Assembly (NCBI GenBank): GCA_015501585.1
Contig: JADNRY010000054.1
Coordinates: 1 to 64,000 of the forward strand
Length of the DNA: 64,000 bases
DNA from: Rhodocollybia butyracea
Taxonomy: Eukaryota > Basidiomycota > Agaricomycetes > Agaricales > Omphalotaceae
Direction of reading: 5' to 3'
Below are positions 44,443 through 57,124 of the stretch, piece after piece (within the stretch, counting starts at the first letter, position 1; each line of letters opens with the position of its first letter). A program made the translations under genes and the position numbers. The notes under the pieces are model-generated. The model saw only the letters and a list, made by a program, of their open reading frames with translations, did not search any database and was not told the origin of the DNA.

Positions 44443-47400
44443 ATGGTCAGATTTGACCAAATTGACGAAGATCATCCCCTTGTCCTTGAAATATCCAGTC
44501 TGAAAGCGGCTGTGAGTCGTTTCCAGGTGCGTACTTCTATTCTATAAACTTTTCCAAAGCTAATTCAAAATTTCAGGATGAAGCTCATAGTGCTTCATTA
44601 AAGTTGCAGCGCTTCTCGTTTGACACGTCAACCGCACAGGATCGTGTTGCACACCTTCAACGGGAAAACGAGCTCCTCAGAACGGAACTAGCTACTTTGC
44701 GGCAGAACCCTCATCCGGATCTGTCCCCTACATCGCATCCAGCGGTTCTTCAATCTCAGGAACTAACGCTCTCCTTGCGCCGATTATCTGACAAATTGTC
44801 ACTGACCGAACTGGTCCTGTTGGAACGCACGACAGAACTAGCGCATATAGCAAGTGAGGTAGCCAAGTCAAAGCACACTGTAGAAGGTGCCTATGCTCTA
44901 GCGGCCCGTACGAGGGGCAGGGAAGAAGAGGGGAAGGTGAGGGAGCGGGAATTAGAGATGAAAATCAGAGAGCTGAAAGAAGAACTCAAGATGGAAGATC
45001 TGGTGGTGAAAGAGTATGCCGACCTTGTCCGGTCCTTGGAAGGCAGAAATGGTCCTACTCTTCACACTGAGTCGGCTTCCATACACAGTAATGGTAGCTC
45101 AGCTACCCTCGTAGACGGTATATCCGAAGGGAAGGCTGGTTTACAACGTCTCTTTGCTGATTTTTCTGGGGAATCTGAGCGTCTTCATGCTGAGGCTGAA
45201 CAGCTAAAGGGAGAGCTAGCTGCTACCAACTCCCAGCTCGAAGCTGAGAGGAAAGGGTCCGAAGCGGATCGCATACATGTTGCTAGTCTGCAGAAGGAGC
45301 TTCAAATGCTCAAAGTCGAGGACAAATCGGCCGCAGCTATGGTCTCGAGATACATGTAAGTCGAAGTTCTTACAAACAGACATATCCTTATGCAATCAAT
45401 GATACAGGAAGTTCACCCAAGCCTCGACCAATACTTTACAGAACTCTGTCGCCACTCTCAAAGCGCGGCACTCTGCCACAATTGATACATTTTCTAATCA
45501 GCTGGCTAACTTGACCGCCCAGCTTCAATCCTCTCAAGCGACTTCGGAGAAGCTTCGTACGACTCTGGATGAGCTGGGGAGGGACATCATGCGGGAATCG
45601 TATGGCCGGAGGAGAGAAATCGCCCTGCGTCTGAAGCTCGTCGTCCGTGAAGAGGCGTTGCAGGAATCTTTGGGTAGGTGGATCCGAAGAGCGCAGGAGG
45701 TCCTTGACCAAGAACAAGACCAAATACCACGTTTATCTTTCGAGAAATTGCTTTCAGATGCGAGGGATGTTTACGCAGTACTTGACACCCCTGCCGCGGC
45801 CATAGCGCCTTTACCGCCAGTCTCAGAATCAGATTACTCTCCATATTCTGCTCCAACAGGATCTTTGGCTCGAATAATTGCCACCGAAACGTCGCTAAAG
45901 TCACTGATTGAAGAGTTGCAGATTCAGACTGCGCGCAGGCAGGAGCTGGAAATAGCAGTCGCTGCTAACGAACCTCTTCCTCCTCTGCCGGTCAAAGATC
46001 GGACTTATACGAATGGTCGAGTGAAAGCCAGAAGTGTCTCAGTTGCAATGACGACTGAAACAGTGTCAACTGAAGAAACGCAACGACCCTCAGAAACTTC
46101 GAACGAAGTCATCCAGCATCCAGAAGCCTCGTATTCTTTCGATGCTACTCCGCTTGAATCGAAGGACATTCCCGATGAGTCCGAGTTGATTATGGAGTCA
46201 GTTTCAGAAAATCTAGCAGTTGCAGAGATTAATAATACAGGAGATAAACAATCTCTAAACGAGGTTGATGCCTTAATCAATGCGCCTGGGCTTATCGCAC
46301 TCCCATCTCTAGAGGAAACCGATCTGGATGCTAGTCTAGCTGCACATGAAGAGGCAGGCGGTAAACAGTCTCTAGACGAGGCTGATGCTTTGATCAATGC
46401 GCCTGGTCCTATCGCATTCCCATCTATAGAAGAAGCCGATCTGGATGCTAGTTTAGCTGCACATGAAGAGGAAGCTCTGGTTGTTGACCGGAACCCTCTT
46501 CTGGATGAACTTACGCATGTCAGCCATCGCTACGATGACTTGCAGCGTGCATTCCGAGATTGCCATCTAGCTTTGCAAGAGCTCAGGAGGATGATATCCG
46601 TCACAGACGCGTCAGACTTGTCTGTACAGGCCATCAATGGGATCCCCTCTCAAATTTTCGCCGCAGCTGTCGAACGTTTGGATAACTACAACGAGGATGC
46701 GAGAGTCGAGCTTGAAATCAGAGCTGCAGACGAGTGTTTGCTTGCTCAAGGTTACCAAACCATGCTTTCTCTAAATGCATCTTCTATCCCGAATCTTCCT
46801 TCTCCTTCATCGACTTCGTCGTATTCGTTTGCCCGTTCATTCTCTCAAGACACCCTATCAGACTCAGAACCCACAGCGAGCGAACTCGAGGCGCAAATAC
46901 GTGACTTTGCTTCTGGGGCCGACTTGAATGTTCAGCGGGCTCAACAGAGCCTTTCTCGGAAGCTCACGGATGTCCAGAACGATATCGCAGTGCTCAAACG
47001 AGCAATACATGATCGGGATGCGTTTGAACCTTCTTCACCTTCGACAACACCTACTACAAATGGGAATGGTTGGACTTCATGGATACGAGGAACCACTTCC
47101 CGCCCTGATAGCCCTTCTCCTGCACCGACATTCGGGCATGTCATGACCAGCCCAAGATTGAAGCATTCTTCCTCATTCCACCACGACCTAGGGTCGAGCA
47201 GGCGGGGTTCAGTGACTGATCCCAGCTCTCACCAAGCCCATCCTTTTGCAAACTTAGATTTACGTGTCTCGATGCCCGCGTTTTCGTCTCCGTCTTCTTC
47301 AAGGTCTGCGACTTTTTCTCCCCCTGGAATAGACTGGCATGGGCCTCGGACACGAACTATTTCTACTATGAATATGCTGGGGCTTGGTACTGCTGCTGGA

Positions 47401-47475
47401 AGTCCCCAGCTGCAACGTAGTGCTTCTTTGACCTCTGAGGTGACGAATGAAGATTCCGAGGACGAAGTAGAGTAA
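44443..47475 (+). CDS. long coiled-coil protein, function unknown
   Basis: Three exons (44443-44526, 44577-45355, 45408-47475) give 976 residues. Residues from about 10 to 480 are largely heptad-rich (RVAHLQRENELLRTELATLR, EMKIRELKEELKM). Residues around 600-680 hold two near-identical 39-residue repeats, and a second coiled-coil segment follows (RYDDLQRAFRDCHLALQELR). The C-terminus is Ser/Pro-rich with an acidic end (EDSEDEVE). There is no signal peptide, kinase, motor or GRIP motif that I can see. A polarity or septation scaffold is possible but unsupported. Confidence 0.75.
46240..46473 (+). repeat. two tandem 117-bp in-frame coding repeats
   Basis: Units start at 46240 and 46357 and encode the repeated motif KQSL(N/D)E-DALINAPG...DLDASLAAHEE. 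They are exact multiples of three, so the frame is kept. High DNA similarity suggests a recent internal duplication. Confidence 0.85.
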
Positions 47476-47908
47476 CTTAATTGTTAACATACTACCTACA
47501 TTGCTATCATGGGAAATTACAAAGTTTCCCAATTTGGATTGACTAGACAACATTCATCGCTGCTCTCCTTGTACTTTTCGCTCCCCAGTTGCTATCTGCT
47601 GCCATGCATCCCTGTTACGTCCGATACATCCGTTTATTGTATGCCGTGGTTGACTTGATCAAGAAATAAAGAAAGTACAAAAGGCAATATGCCATTGTTC
47701 TTTTTTTATGTCATCTTCATTTGCGAATCCGCTATAAAACAATGAGCGCGATGCTACTCTTTGCCATTCTCATCCGCCTCTTACTTCTGTCTGCTTGTCT
47801 CTTGATTTCTCTCTCTTTTACGACCTCTGGAAGACTATACAAGCCCGCTAGCCGAGCTTTTGCACTGAACTTTAGCCTACTCCTTACGACTCTCTTTTTT
47901 CATAAATC
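47476..47908. other. intergenic
   Basis: A 56-codon hydrophobic open frame at 47742-47912 precedes and overlaps the next start. It is more likely leader sequence or a uORF than a gene. Confidence 0.4.
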
Positions 47909-48777
47909 ATGATCGCTGGACTTTCCAAAGCCGTCACCCTTTATTTGGCACCGCTACTCTCCGCCACGGCAATTCTGCTCTCACTTTTCGCCTTTCTGGC
48001 CCCAGTTGTTATGCTTAATGACCGAGTTTCATTACTTACCGTCTCCCCGGCTACGACAAATGGTTCTAGTGTTGACGGTCCTAGTGTATTCCTTGGAGCT
48101 CTAGGTACCGATTTATACGTCTTGCCAGGCGGAAAAACCCGGACTAACTCTTCGTGTTCGCTAGGTTCCTGTTCGAGAACAGATGGTGCTGCCGCTGTTA
48201 ACTGCACAATAGCATCGCTTTCCCCTGTATACGGTTTGTCGTGCTTTCTTGCTTGGTTCCATGCTTTATCTTAACGCATATACTTAGACCTTTCTGTCCT
48301 TCCCTCCTCCGCCCCATTACTCACCCTTTCTGCTCCTCCCTCGGGTACTCCTGCATTCATCGCCATATCCTTGGCATTTTCCATCTTGTTCTTTATTACA
48401 TTCACCATGATCTCTCTCCGACACAAGATGGGCGGCAAAATCTCTGCCACGCTGGACAAACCAGTGATCCAAAGCTTTTCTGCTTGGATTGGGTTCTTTG
48501 GGTTCTTCATTGGTCTCACTGCATTCCTCATCCTCAGGATGTTATTGGGAAAGTCAGTCGATGACTTCAACGCCGGGATATCATCTTTAGGCTCTGGAGC
48601 TCCTCAGCTCATCGCCAGCAGCGGTAATGGATTCACCAGTGCGTTTCGTACTCGAATATATGCATGAATGGAAATTTACCTGTTTTCTCTCCAGTGATTT
48701 GGGTTGCATATGCTTTCTATGCCGTCCCCGTCATTGCTTCAATGACCAAAATCAACGTTACGCAGACAAAAGCCTGA
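47909..48777 (+). CDS. SUR7/PalI-like four-TM membrane protein
   Basis: Three exons (47909-48233, 48288-48638, 48695-48777) give 252 residues. An N-terminal hydrophobic helix (LLSATAILLSLFAFLAPVVM) is followed by a luminal loop with a paired-cysteine segment (SSCSLGSCS). Three further helices follow (AISLAFSILFFITFTMISL; SFSAWIGFFGFFIGLTAFLI; WVAYAFYAVPVIASM). This topology fits the SUR7/PalI superfamily of eisosome or pH-sensing membrane proteins. The short cytoplasmic tail lacks the long PalI C-terminus, so SUR7-like is the safer name. Confidence 0.65.
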
Positions 48778-49514
48778 GACGTCGGAACGACCATTTTTGC
48801 ATACTGTGTATGGACTTTCAAGGACACAAATTACAATATAGGCTCACTCACTGTAGATCATAATACGTCCTCCCTTGTGTAGCGATACTCACACCTCGAT
48901 ATGTGTATTCTCTAATAAAATGCCATCTTGGCACGCTGTTCATCTCCAGAAGCTTTCTACCTAAATGGTGCTCTGAAGCCAGATAAACAGTCAAAGTTAA
49001 ATCCTACTTTCACCTGCGAGTCCTGCGACGCGTCGTTGTGCGGCGCGGATAGCCGCCGTAGCCGTTCAACGTGACCGTGACCATCTTTTCAGCCTGGATT
49101 GAATTATCATGCAGACTCCATCTGAGTACCTACCGTGAACTACTCCATAGCCGGTGCTCCCAGTGGACGCGAGAAGGACCGTCAAAGCTAGTCGGCTAGT
49201 CGTAGTGCACAAGGTATCTCAAGTAGTCTCAAGTACGCACCCTGACCAGTGCAGCAAGATACATTCTATCTGGTTGGCCATTTCATATCTGAACCCTAGC
49301 TATGATTGGTACCCATCTTTGCTTTGCACGTTCACTGTACTCTTCTGCCTTTATCAATCGAAACCACTCGGGTATGTCCAAAATACGGTAACATATGAAT
49401 AGAAACCACTAGCGCCAAGGCTTTGAACATGTGGAGGCTTTCTCTCTCTTTCTCTTGTTTCTTCACATCCTTCTCCAGAGCTCGCTTTAGGGCATTTTCG
49501 ATCTCAGAAGATAC
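48778..49514. other. intergenic
   Basis: An 82-codon frame at 49154-49402 has no family likeness. Nothing else seen. Confidence 0.45.
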
Positions 49515-50489
49515 ATGATCCAGACACTACTGATTGCTCGACATGGTAGAATAACTTGTAGTTCTTGCAAAACTTGATGTCGCTGACGATTCCACCTCGT
49601 TCTATGCAGGTTTTCGAAGTAATTGGGTGACCCAAGACTGGTAAGTCGCCACGATTTGGTCCACCAGATGCTTACACCATCGTCCGAAAGGTCAACTCGT
49701 AATGACTCGCTTTCCGACCTTGGGCGAGTCAGTTCCTGGTAACGCCTTGCCTCACTACCGGCGAAACTGACTGTCCTTTGATAAAGACTCAAGCGTCGGA
49801 TCTTGCAAGTCATCTGATGTCTCTGCCTGAAGACCAGAGACCAACCGCGATATTCTCTTCTCCGTATTGTCAGTAGTGCCTTTCTGTCCGTGATTTGATA
49901 GGTCAACAAGCGCTGTTAGATCGATGCCTGCAAACGAGTCAATGCTCAAGCATTGCTCTAGGCATTCCAATATATGTCGACCATCGTGAGTATCTTACTC
50001 TTACTCCAACACGTATACTGAACAATAACCGTAGGGATTTCAGAATGGTATTCTAACTTCACCGCTAGCCAAGGAATCCAATCGTCTGAACCTCCAAGTC
50101 CGCATTCCCTTCAGACAGAATTCTCAGAAATAGAGGCGGACGCTTGGTCGAAGCTTTGGTATCCTCCCGCGACTGGTGAATCAATTGCTCAGCTAATGGA
50201 AAGAATGTCCAAGTTTCTTTCTCAATTTATTCCCGAGGTCGAAGCCGCTTTTCCTCCAGAGAGACACGAGAGGGTACTACTCGTCACTCACGTTGCTCCA
50301 ATTATCGCGCTGGTGCGCAATCTTTCGGATGATACCACGCTGAGGGTCAAGCCTGGGTGCTGTTCAATAACCGAGTTTGAGTGTGACCCAAATGCAGGCT
50401 CTGAGGTGCCGAAGTGGTTGCTCAAGCGTCTCGGAGATGCTTTATATGTCACAGGAGACATCAAGGAATGGGGTTTTGAGGATATCTGA
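49515..50489 (+). CDS. histidine phosphatase superfamily protein (TFC7-like)
   Basis: Six exons (49515-49545, 49610-49640, 49691-49727, 49787-49868, 49920-49985, 50035-50489) give 233 residues. The catalytic RHG lies at residues 9-11 (LLIARHG), and the second catalytic His is in LLVTHVAPI near residue 155. The RSNWVTQDW, IFSSPYYRCLQT and ISEWYS segments match fungal phosphoglycerate-mutase-like phosphatases related to the TFIIIC tau55/TFC7 domain. Substrate is unknown; protein phosphatase or metabolic roles are both possible. The N-terminal half is cut into five tiny exons, so the antisense strand shows a misleading 140-codon open frame. Confidence 0.82.
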
Positions 50490-51276
50490 TCCCATTGAAG
50501 TTTAGAAGTGTATACATACAATACACCTGTTTCATACCAAACGCTATATGCACAAACTGAGCTCGGATCGATCACAGCGGTGGTGGAATATCTGGCATTC
50601 GGAAAACCCCGAGAGAACAGAGTACAGGGGGGATTTCACGTTGAAGCCAACATGCGTTGAACGTAGTGAACAACCAACAAGGAAGCAGTTTGTGATTGCT
50701 TCTCTGCAACGTTCAGACAGGCAGAATTGGTTACTGAAAGTGATGTGTGAAGTTTAAATCACGCATGGGTGCTTGAAGTGACCTGCATATCGGTGGGGGG
50801 CTGGATAATACTTAATAAAAAAGGGGAAAAAAGGCACCAGCCGCCCCGACTCTGGAAAACATTATTGAGGATACCCGTATCAATTTGCGACGTGGTTATT
50901 CCGGCTTGATTGAATCCTTATGGAGGGAGCCGCCTCAATAGCAGAAAACTAGGCCAGGGCTGCTACCGAGGTTGCAGCGTTTAAACTTTACGGGTAAAAC
51001 TTACAATCACTGGTCAAGCCATCTTGCGATAAGCGCCGAAAGAGGTAGAGAAGTCCTGGAGCGTTCTACATAATCCCAACCAACATTGCATCTAAGGATT
51101 AGGAAATACCCTACCCGAATGGCAGGGAACCTAAGCTTCAGACGCGATTGGAATAGAATGCAATACACGGAGGCTTTGAAAACTGATAGATTGTGAACGT
51201 ACATACAAAGATAATAATATACATACAGCATCCAAAAAGTACACGTCTAGCACCAGTGCGGCGAGATAACCCTCTG
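50490..51276. other. convergent intergenic region
   Basis: Lies between the phosphatase and the WD40 gene. No convincing gene or repeat. Confidence 0.45.
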
Positions 51277-54160
51277 TCAAATATTGCCCAATCCATCGAA
51301 AAAATAGATACGTCCGTCTCCATCACCGCTGTAAACACGTTTATTACTTAAAAATTGGAGGTAAGAACGCAAACTTACACTACAAGATCATGCTCGCCAT
51401 CAAATTGGCGATTGCCCACCGTGAAATACGCAACATCTCCATCTGCTTGAGCAACAATTTTACCTTGCCCTTTAGAACAAGGTGCATGGTGAGGTTGCCA
51501 CAATCGGACACAGCCTAAATTGAAGACAGTTAAAACGATTATCCCATAAAGTAGATGATAAACACACCATCTGGGCCACCCGTCAAGAGGCCCAAGCGGT
51601 TGTCGTGCAGAGTCCTCCATTCTCCGTGCACGACTCCATAGTAATTATTTCCAGGGTGGACGCGAGAAGGATCGTCATGCGCAAACTCGTACAGAATGTC
51701 GTCAAGGTATCTCGAGTCGTACAGCACCGTGTGGCCATCGCCCCGACCAATGGCGAGATAAATTCCATCTGGACTAAAGCTCGCCCAATTCACGTTTGAC
51801 TGCCCCAGCTCTACCTGAGATGTTTCGCGTCCGTCTTTACGTCGCACGTCAAAAATTCTGGCCATGTACGTGCTTTCGTCAGAATCATCTGGTCGGTTTT
51901 CTGTGCAGATCGCGACTCGCTCGCCTAAAAAATGCATCTCATTAGCAAGAGAGTATACATTCTCAATGTACCACAGGGACAAACCTAATGCATCAACAGC
52001 AAGAGCCTCACCATCTTCATCGAGGTCAAACTTGAAGGCCACTTTGTCTCCCTCAACGTCGAACCCTTTGTGACAACCAGTACGCATTTCGTCGTTGTAA
52101 GACTCAGAAGAAGCAAACAAGATATCCTCAGTGGGACCGCTTCCCCACTTCATGGCTCCGGTTCGGGCTCGACTATTAGGCACAAGAGTTAAGGTGCGCG
52201 GATTCCATTCATCGTGATGATCGGACTCGCTATGGATAATTACCTGGCTGTGTAAAGTTGAGAACCATACGTGTAAAAGACAAAGCCCAGATCATACCGA
52301 CTTGCCACAGCGAATGTTGCATCATTTCCAGGCTTGACAGCAATGTCCATCGGTGGCTGGTGCTGTTGTGATTTTATCCGATATGGACGACCGAATTCTG
52401 AAAGATCAAAGATTATTGTCGAAGCTTTGTTTACAGTGGTTCGACACTCACCTCTTGGTTGCACATCTACCGCATATCGCCCGTTCGTGGCTCGCTTCCA
52501 TATTTTCACTTTAAAGTCGTGACTACTTGATATCATGACATGCTTGCCGTCAGCTGTTGGACAGATCGCGACATCGTTGACCGTATAATGCTTCGTGAAC
52601 GGTGCTGGTTGCGCGTTAGAAAAGTGATGAGGATGAACCAAAGCTTCCAGCATACCTCGTCGTGAATGATCAGACAAAATGTATGGCTCTTCTTTATCCC
52701 ATACTACCAGACTTCCAGCCTTGTTATAAGGATCTGCAGTTTCTAAGAGACGAGGCGAGTAAGATATCAATCGCACAAGATATATCCAAACTTACTTGCC
52801 TCCTTGATAATCAGGCTGACCTCCAGTCGTGGCACTAGCAACGATAACAGAACCATCATACTGCACAATTTTGTTGATTGCTGCATCACATCGAGTTAAT
52901 CTGGGTGATCTTATACAGGCAAGAACCATACTTGCCTCCAGCAGATATTTTTGATGTGAATGGCACCGCCGTTCGAACTATTCTTGAGGGGTCTCCTGCT
53001 CGAGAGTGGTAAAAGTGTTGTTTTGGCCGCAGTTGGTGTTTGTTGAGTTTTTGAAGTAGCTAAGTGTACATGAGTAACGACACCGATGAGCCAGAGAAGA
53101 TATACACACCCTCTCAAACCGCGGATGTAATTTAGGTTCGTAATCTGATACAAAGCCGAAAGTTGAATTAAGGTTTCGTCGGGACCTTGAAGACGGAGGC
53201 TGGCTTGAGAAGGTGGGTGTAAAATCCAATTCTGGCTCCTTTGAGCTCGGCAAAGGGTTCCACTATCAGGCAAATTAGAACGGGACGGATGTATCCACGA
53301 AAACGCAAGTACTTTGTGAGCAAACCTTCGATCGACATCCTTCAAGAGCTGCTCATCCTCACTGTCACTACTATCATCATCCTCACTGTATTTGCTTTCA
53401 TCACCAGAGCTGGGTATATCGATGAATGTTGAAGCCAGCCTAGAGGGAGGACAAGGGACATGTGGAGGCATTTCTGCTATCCCAATATCGACATCGTCGT
53501 CCTGAAGCATATCCACTACCATGTCTTCATCATCAGATATTGAAATTAGGTCGACAGGTATAACCGGTGTAGTTCGAGTAGGGAGGGAGGAGAGTCGTCC
53601 ATTGCCAGGCTTCGGACTGTTATTATTCGGTGGAGACTTGTTGAGTTTTGGCCTTTTCTGTCCGAAGATTATATCAATACAGGTCTGATCAAAGAGAATG
53701 GGCGATTCAACCTTGGGTGGACAGTCGGCGAATTCAATATCGCTATCCGAGTCGGAAACGGGGATAGGTTCAGGGGATATGTGTCGTTTTGGGTGCGCGT
53801 GTTTAGACTATCGAAAAGATGAGACTCTTTGTAGTCCCTCCATAGTTCCATAGAAAGTTATACCTGAGAGGACATCTTGATACTAGAGGGAGGGCCATAG
53901 CTATGTATAGAGCACTTGGTTTATTATTTTGAAAGCTCAGGTCACACTTACGACGATTGCTGGTCAACATCGGAGCGACGACTAGCGCGGTTTGCTGTTA
54001 CTGGCTCTGCTCCCACCAAGGAAATACCATCTACGTCAAGACTAAGTTCGTGATTCTTGAGATTTCTTTGTTCTTGCTGTAGTTGCGCTTGTTCTTTGAG
54101 TCGCTGCTCTGCTTGACGCCTTTTATTTTTACTGGAGTTATTTGGTGGAATGTAGTACAT
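51277..54160 (-). CDS. WD40-repeat protein, uncharacterised
   Basis: Eleven exons from 54160-53952 to 51328-51277 sum to 2340 nt (779 residues). The basic N-terminus (MYYIPPNNSSKNKRRQAEQR) and a long acidic, disordered stretch precede a beta-propeller: SVIVASATTGG, GSLVVWDKEE, VMISSSHDFKVKIWKRA, NVNWASFSPDGIYLAIGRGD, NRLGLLTGGPDG and the end GDGRIYFFDGL. The start at 54160 was preferred to the Met at 53875 because two upstream exons join in frame. One intron (52743-52799) has a GC donor with consensus GCAAGT; the GT alternative breaks the propeller frame. The architecture resembles fungal nuclear WD40 proteins, but no specific role can be named. Confidence 0.78.
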
Positions 54161-54588
54161 GAAAGCGATGGATGAGCGCCTATTTGCCTCTGGCGCCCGT
54201 CAAAATAACAGCTCTTTGAGTTTCGGTTCCTTCTTACTCTCACCTTGATCATCTTATCGTAAGATATCGACGTATCACCGAATACTAAAACGTTCCTTTC
54301 AAGTGTCTGTTCGTGAGTGTTCGTCCTACATATGATGCTTCCAAACTACCAAATACACCGAAAACAACCCAAGGTGATACACGAGAGAGAAGAGACTTAA
54401 GAACTAGGCTAAGAGAAGCCTATATTCAGATATCAGCATGATATTTTCCGTGGGAGACAACAAACGAACTCAAGGGTCCAGGTATCAGCGGGAAGAGACC
54501 CGAAGTCATCTGGCGTTAAGACACCAGCAATGGCGTTGTTAAGTGTACAGGCCTCAAGGTCTTTGCCAAACAGCTCCTAACATATGCA
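54161..54588. other. intergenic
   Basis: No gene seen. Confidence 0.45.
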
Positions 54589-55278
54589 TTATGTCTTAGA
54601 CAAAGGAGCATCGAGAAAGACACGCACCAAGTCGGAGAAGCAGTACTCCAAAGTGAAGCCACCTACAGGATTGCTGTTGATCCATGCCCATTCACATGTT
54701 TGAAAGGTGAGGATTTCGGCAAACCCAGGGGCTACCTCGAAAAATTCGTCGAGGTCTGAATGATCAAATTTAGGAACCGTGAACAGAAGGTAAAAAAGGC
54801 AATTACCGCCAGTAGCTGAAAGAGCGGCTGCGAGATTTTCACAGTCAATTATATTAGGCCCTACAACCCCTGGATCGGATGGCACACAACTAAATGTTGC
54901 AGATTCTAAAATGGTCCTTGCTCGTTAGTCCTCGGCATCACATGGCCACCGGGATTGAGCATACCACCATCGCAGGAATTGAGAACCTGTCTCTTCTCGA
55001 GAGAGCGAGAGGCTACTAGGGCATCGGCAGAGCAAGCTACTTTCGAAAATTGGATTGTTATTCCAGAGACAGTGACATTGTGGCTTTCGATAAGGACCCT
55101 GTCGCTGGCCTGGCATGCGGATGGCATACTTTGGGCCGGAACTGCAGTGGTTAAATAGCTGTCAGAACCAGCTAGGTAGAAAATACGAACCTGATTGTTT
55201 AACTGAGGACACCGCAAGAGATGCACGGAAGAGAGAAGCAAGGGAGAGCAAAGCAGCTAAAGAAGTAATTGGTTTCAT
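54589..55278 (-). CDS. putative secreted Cys-containing protein
   Basis: Model of 201 residues in three exons (55278-55211, 55158-54922, 54889-54589). The signal peptide is MKPITSLAALLSLASLFRA. A pro-region carries a glycosylation site (HNVT) and a Kex2-like site (LEKRQ), followed by a cysteine-bearing domain (NSCDGG, TNDCVPSDPG, IIDCENLAAAL, FQTCEWAW, EYCFSDL). It resembles secreted agaricomycete proteins of unknown function. The second intron as modelled is a 32-nt GC-AG intron, shorter than anything else here, so that junction is doubtful; a one-base error or another splice form may exist. Confidence 0.55.
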
Positions 55279-56162
55279 GACTGGAGAATTCTTTGTGGTT
55301 GACTCGAATGAGGCACTAGGTGGGTCTTTTATAGGAAACAAAAAATAATGTATCACTTCGTTGAAATGGTACAGGGGTATCGTACTTCATGTTGGTACCT
55401 TGTATCTGGATGTTGTGGGAGATACTTGAGTGAGTTCGACAAGGGGTGTAAGTCGGGGGAGCATTGATTGATTGAGTCGTCCAACTGCTGAGGGGAAGTG
55501 CAGACTCCGATTCTATAGTTTCATTGAAAACGCCGGTCGTAGGTACCGTTAAGCTTCATGAATCATGATGCCGCCGGTACTATAAACGGAGGATAGTACA
55601 AGGATAGCGGGTCATACGGCCAAACCAGAAGTTAGCCCTGATCCCTGGTCTTGACTGGCTGCGTACGCCCCGAGACAGCGAGGCTCAGAACAGCGCAGAA
55701 CCCATTACATGCGTGGGTGCGAGTGAGATCGGATCGGGCCGTATTCGGGCCGCTGCTTTTCTTCAAATTGATATTCACCTCGATCCTTCTAAGTAGTAAC
55801 TGAGGATTGTTGTCTCGACTTTACTTCTCTCTTCGCAAGCTTAGGTGTTTGTATGTTCACTAGAGAGTACGTATGCCAACATGTACACGAAAGCACAAGC
55901 TGGAAACAACTCAAGTATATATCTATTGGCCTCCGTTCTTGTTCCTGTTTCTCAAGATCAATAATTCTCTCTCCCAGGCTGCCACTTTCGTCTACAAATG
56001 GTCATTCAGCCCTTTCCAAGGTTCGATAGATACACGCATCATTCGGATAAAACTCTGAGCACCTCGAACTCAGAACTCGGAGCGGGTAAGTGGCTGGCTA
56101 TGATGCGCAGGTATGGCATATATTGCAAACAGGGAACAAAAAACAGTACAGAACCAGCTAAA
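55279..56162. other. long intergenic region
   Basis: Short open frames only. No RNA gene or repeat recognised. Confidence 0.45.
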
Positions 56163-57124
56163 TCAGAACGCCGCTGTCTCAAACTCGGGCTGCTGAGCCT
56201 GGTAAGCAGGTTCAGTAGCGGCAGGGTAGCCCTCCTCCTGCTGTACTGGTGGTGCTGCAACAGGGACTGCGGGTTCGCGTTGCTCGGATGAGGGCTCCGA
56301 AACGATTTTATCGACAGGGGGTTCAAGGATTTGCACGGAATCGGGAAGAGGTTTGCGAGGACCAACGTTACCCTCTGGGTCCCAGCCTTTCATGCTATAG
56401 ATATAAAAGATTAAAACCAAGTTGGGATATTATATGAGGCAAAAGACGTACATTTTAACTTTGATTCCGAGTACACCCTGTTTGAGCAGGACGTGACGGA
56501 CAGCAGAGTCAACAAAGTCAACAGCGGGTTGACCAGAGTGAATCATGAAACCATCGGTGAATTTCATGGATTTTGCACGGGCTGCACGGATCTTTCCAGA
56601 GACGATGACTTCGCAACCCTTGGCGTTGGACTCCATGACGAAACGGAGAACACCATAGCATGCACTACAAGGAAAGAATATTACTGAGAAGAATGTAAAT
56701 TTGATGTGAAATTTAAACATACCGACGGACGGCAAGACCACCGAGCAATTTGTATCTTAAACTCTCGCACTGAGCGATGGCAGAAAGACCACGGTATTGA
56801 ACTTTCTCGGCATAAAGCTCGAGAGAGTTTTCGGGAAACTTGAAACGTTTCTGAACGAGAGCAGTAAGTTCACGAATGCGACGTCCTTTCTCTCCAAGGA
56901 CCTCCTGGGTGTGGGTAGCACGGATGATGATCTAAGAAAAATGAGATATTGTTTCGAGTACTTTTGTCAGTTTTAATGCTCACCTCAGTACGTGCGTGGG
57001 TGACTCGGACATCGCAGCCAGAGTAACCTTCCTCAGCAAGTTCACGAGTGAAGAACTCGTTAAGTTCAGCACGGAAAACACCGTCTGCAACAAACTTTCT
57101 CTTTTTGCTGATCTGTGCGGCCAT
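56163..57124 (-). CDS. RPS3: 40S ribosomal protein S3 (uS3)
   Basis: Small-subunit protein at the mRNA entry channel. Four exons (57124-56984, 56931-56723, 56664-56452, 56394-56163) give 264 residues. Diagnostic blocks: [17 protein letters not shown], the KH domain [40 protein letters not shown], and [16 protein letters not shown]. The C-terminal tail after about residue 215 is Pro/Glu-rich, as in other fungi. A probable 5'-leader intron lies just upstream. Confidence 0.97.

Noticed and set aside
49487..49909. 140-codon minus-strand open frame
   Set aside because: It overlaps the small exons of the histidine phosphatase, whose RHG motif and continuous phase across six exons are far better supported.
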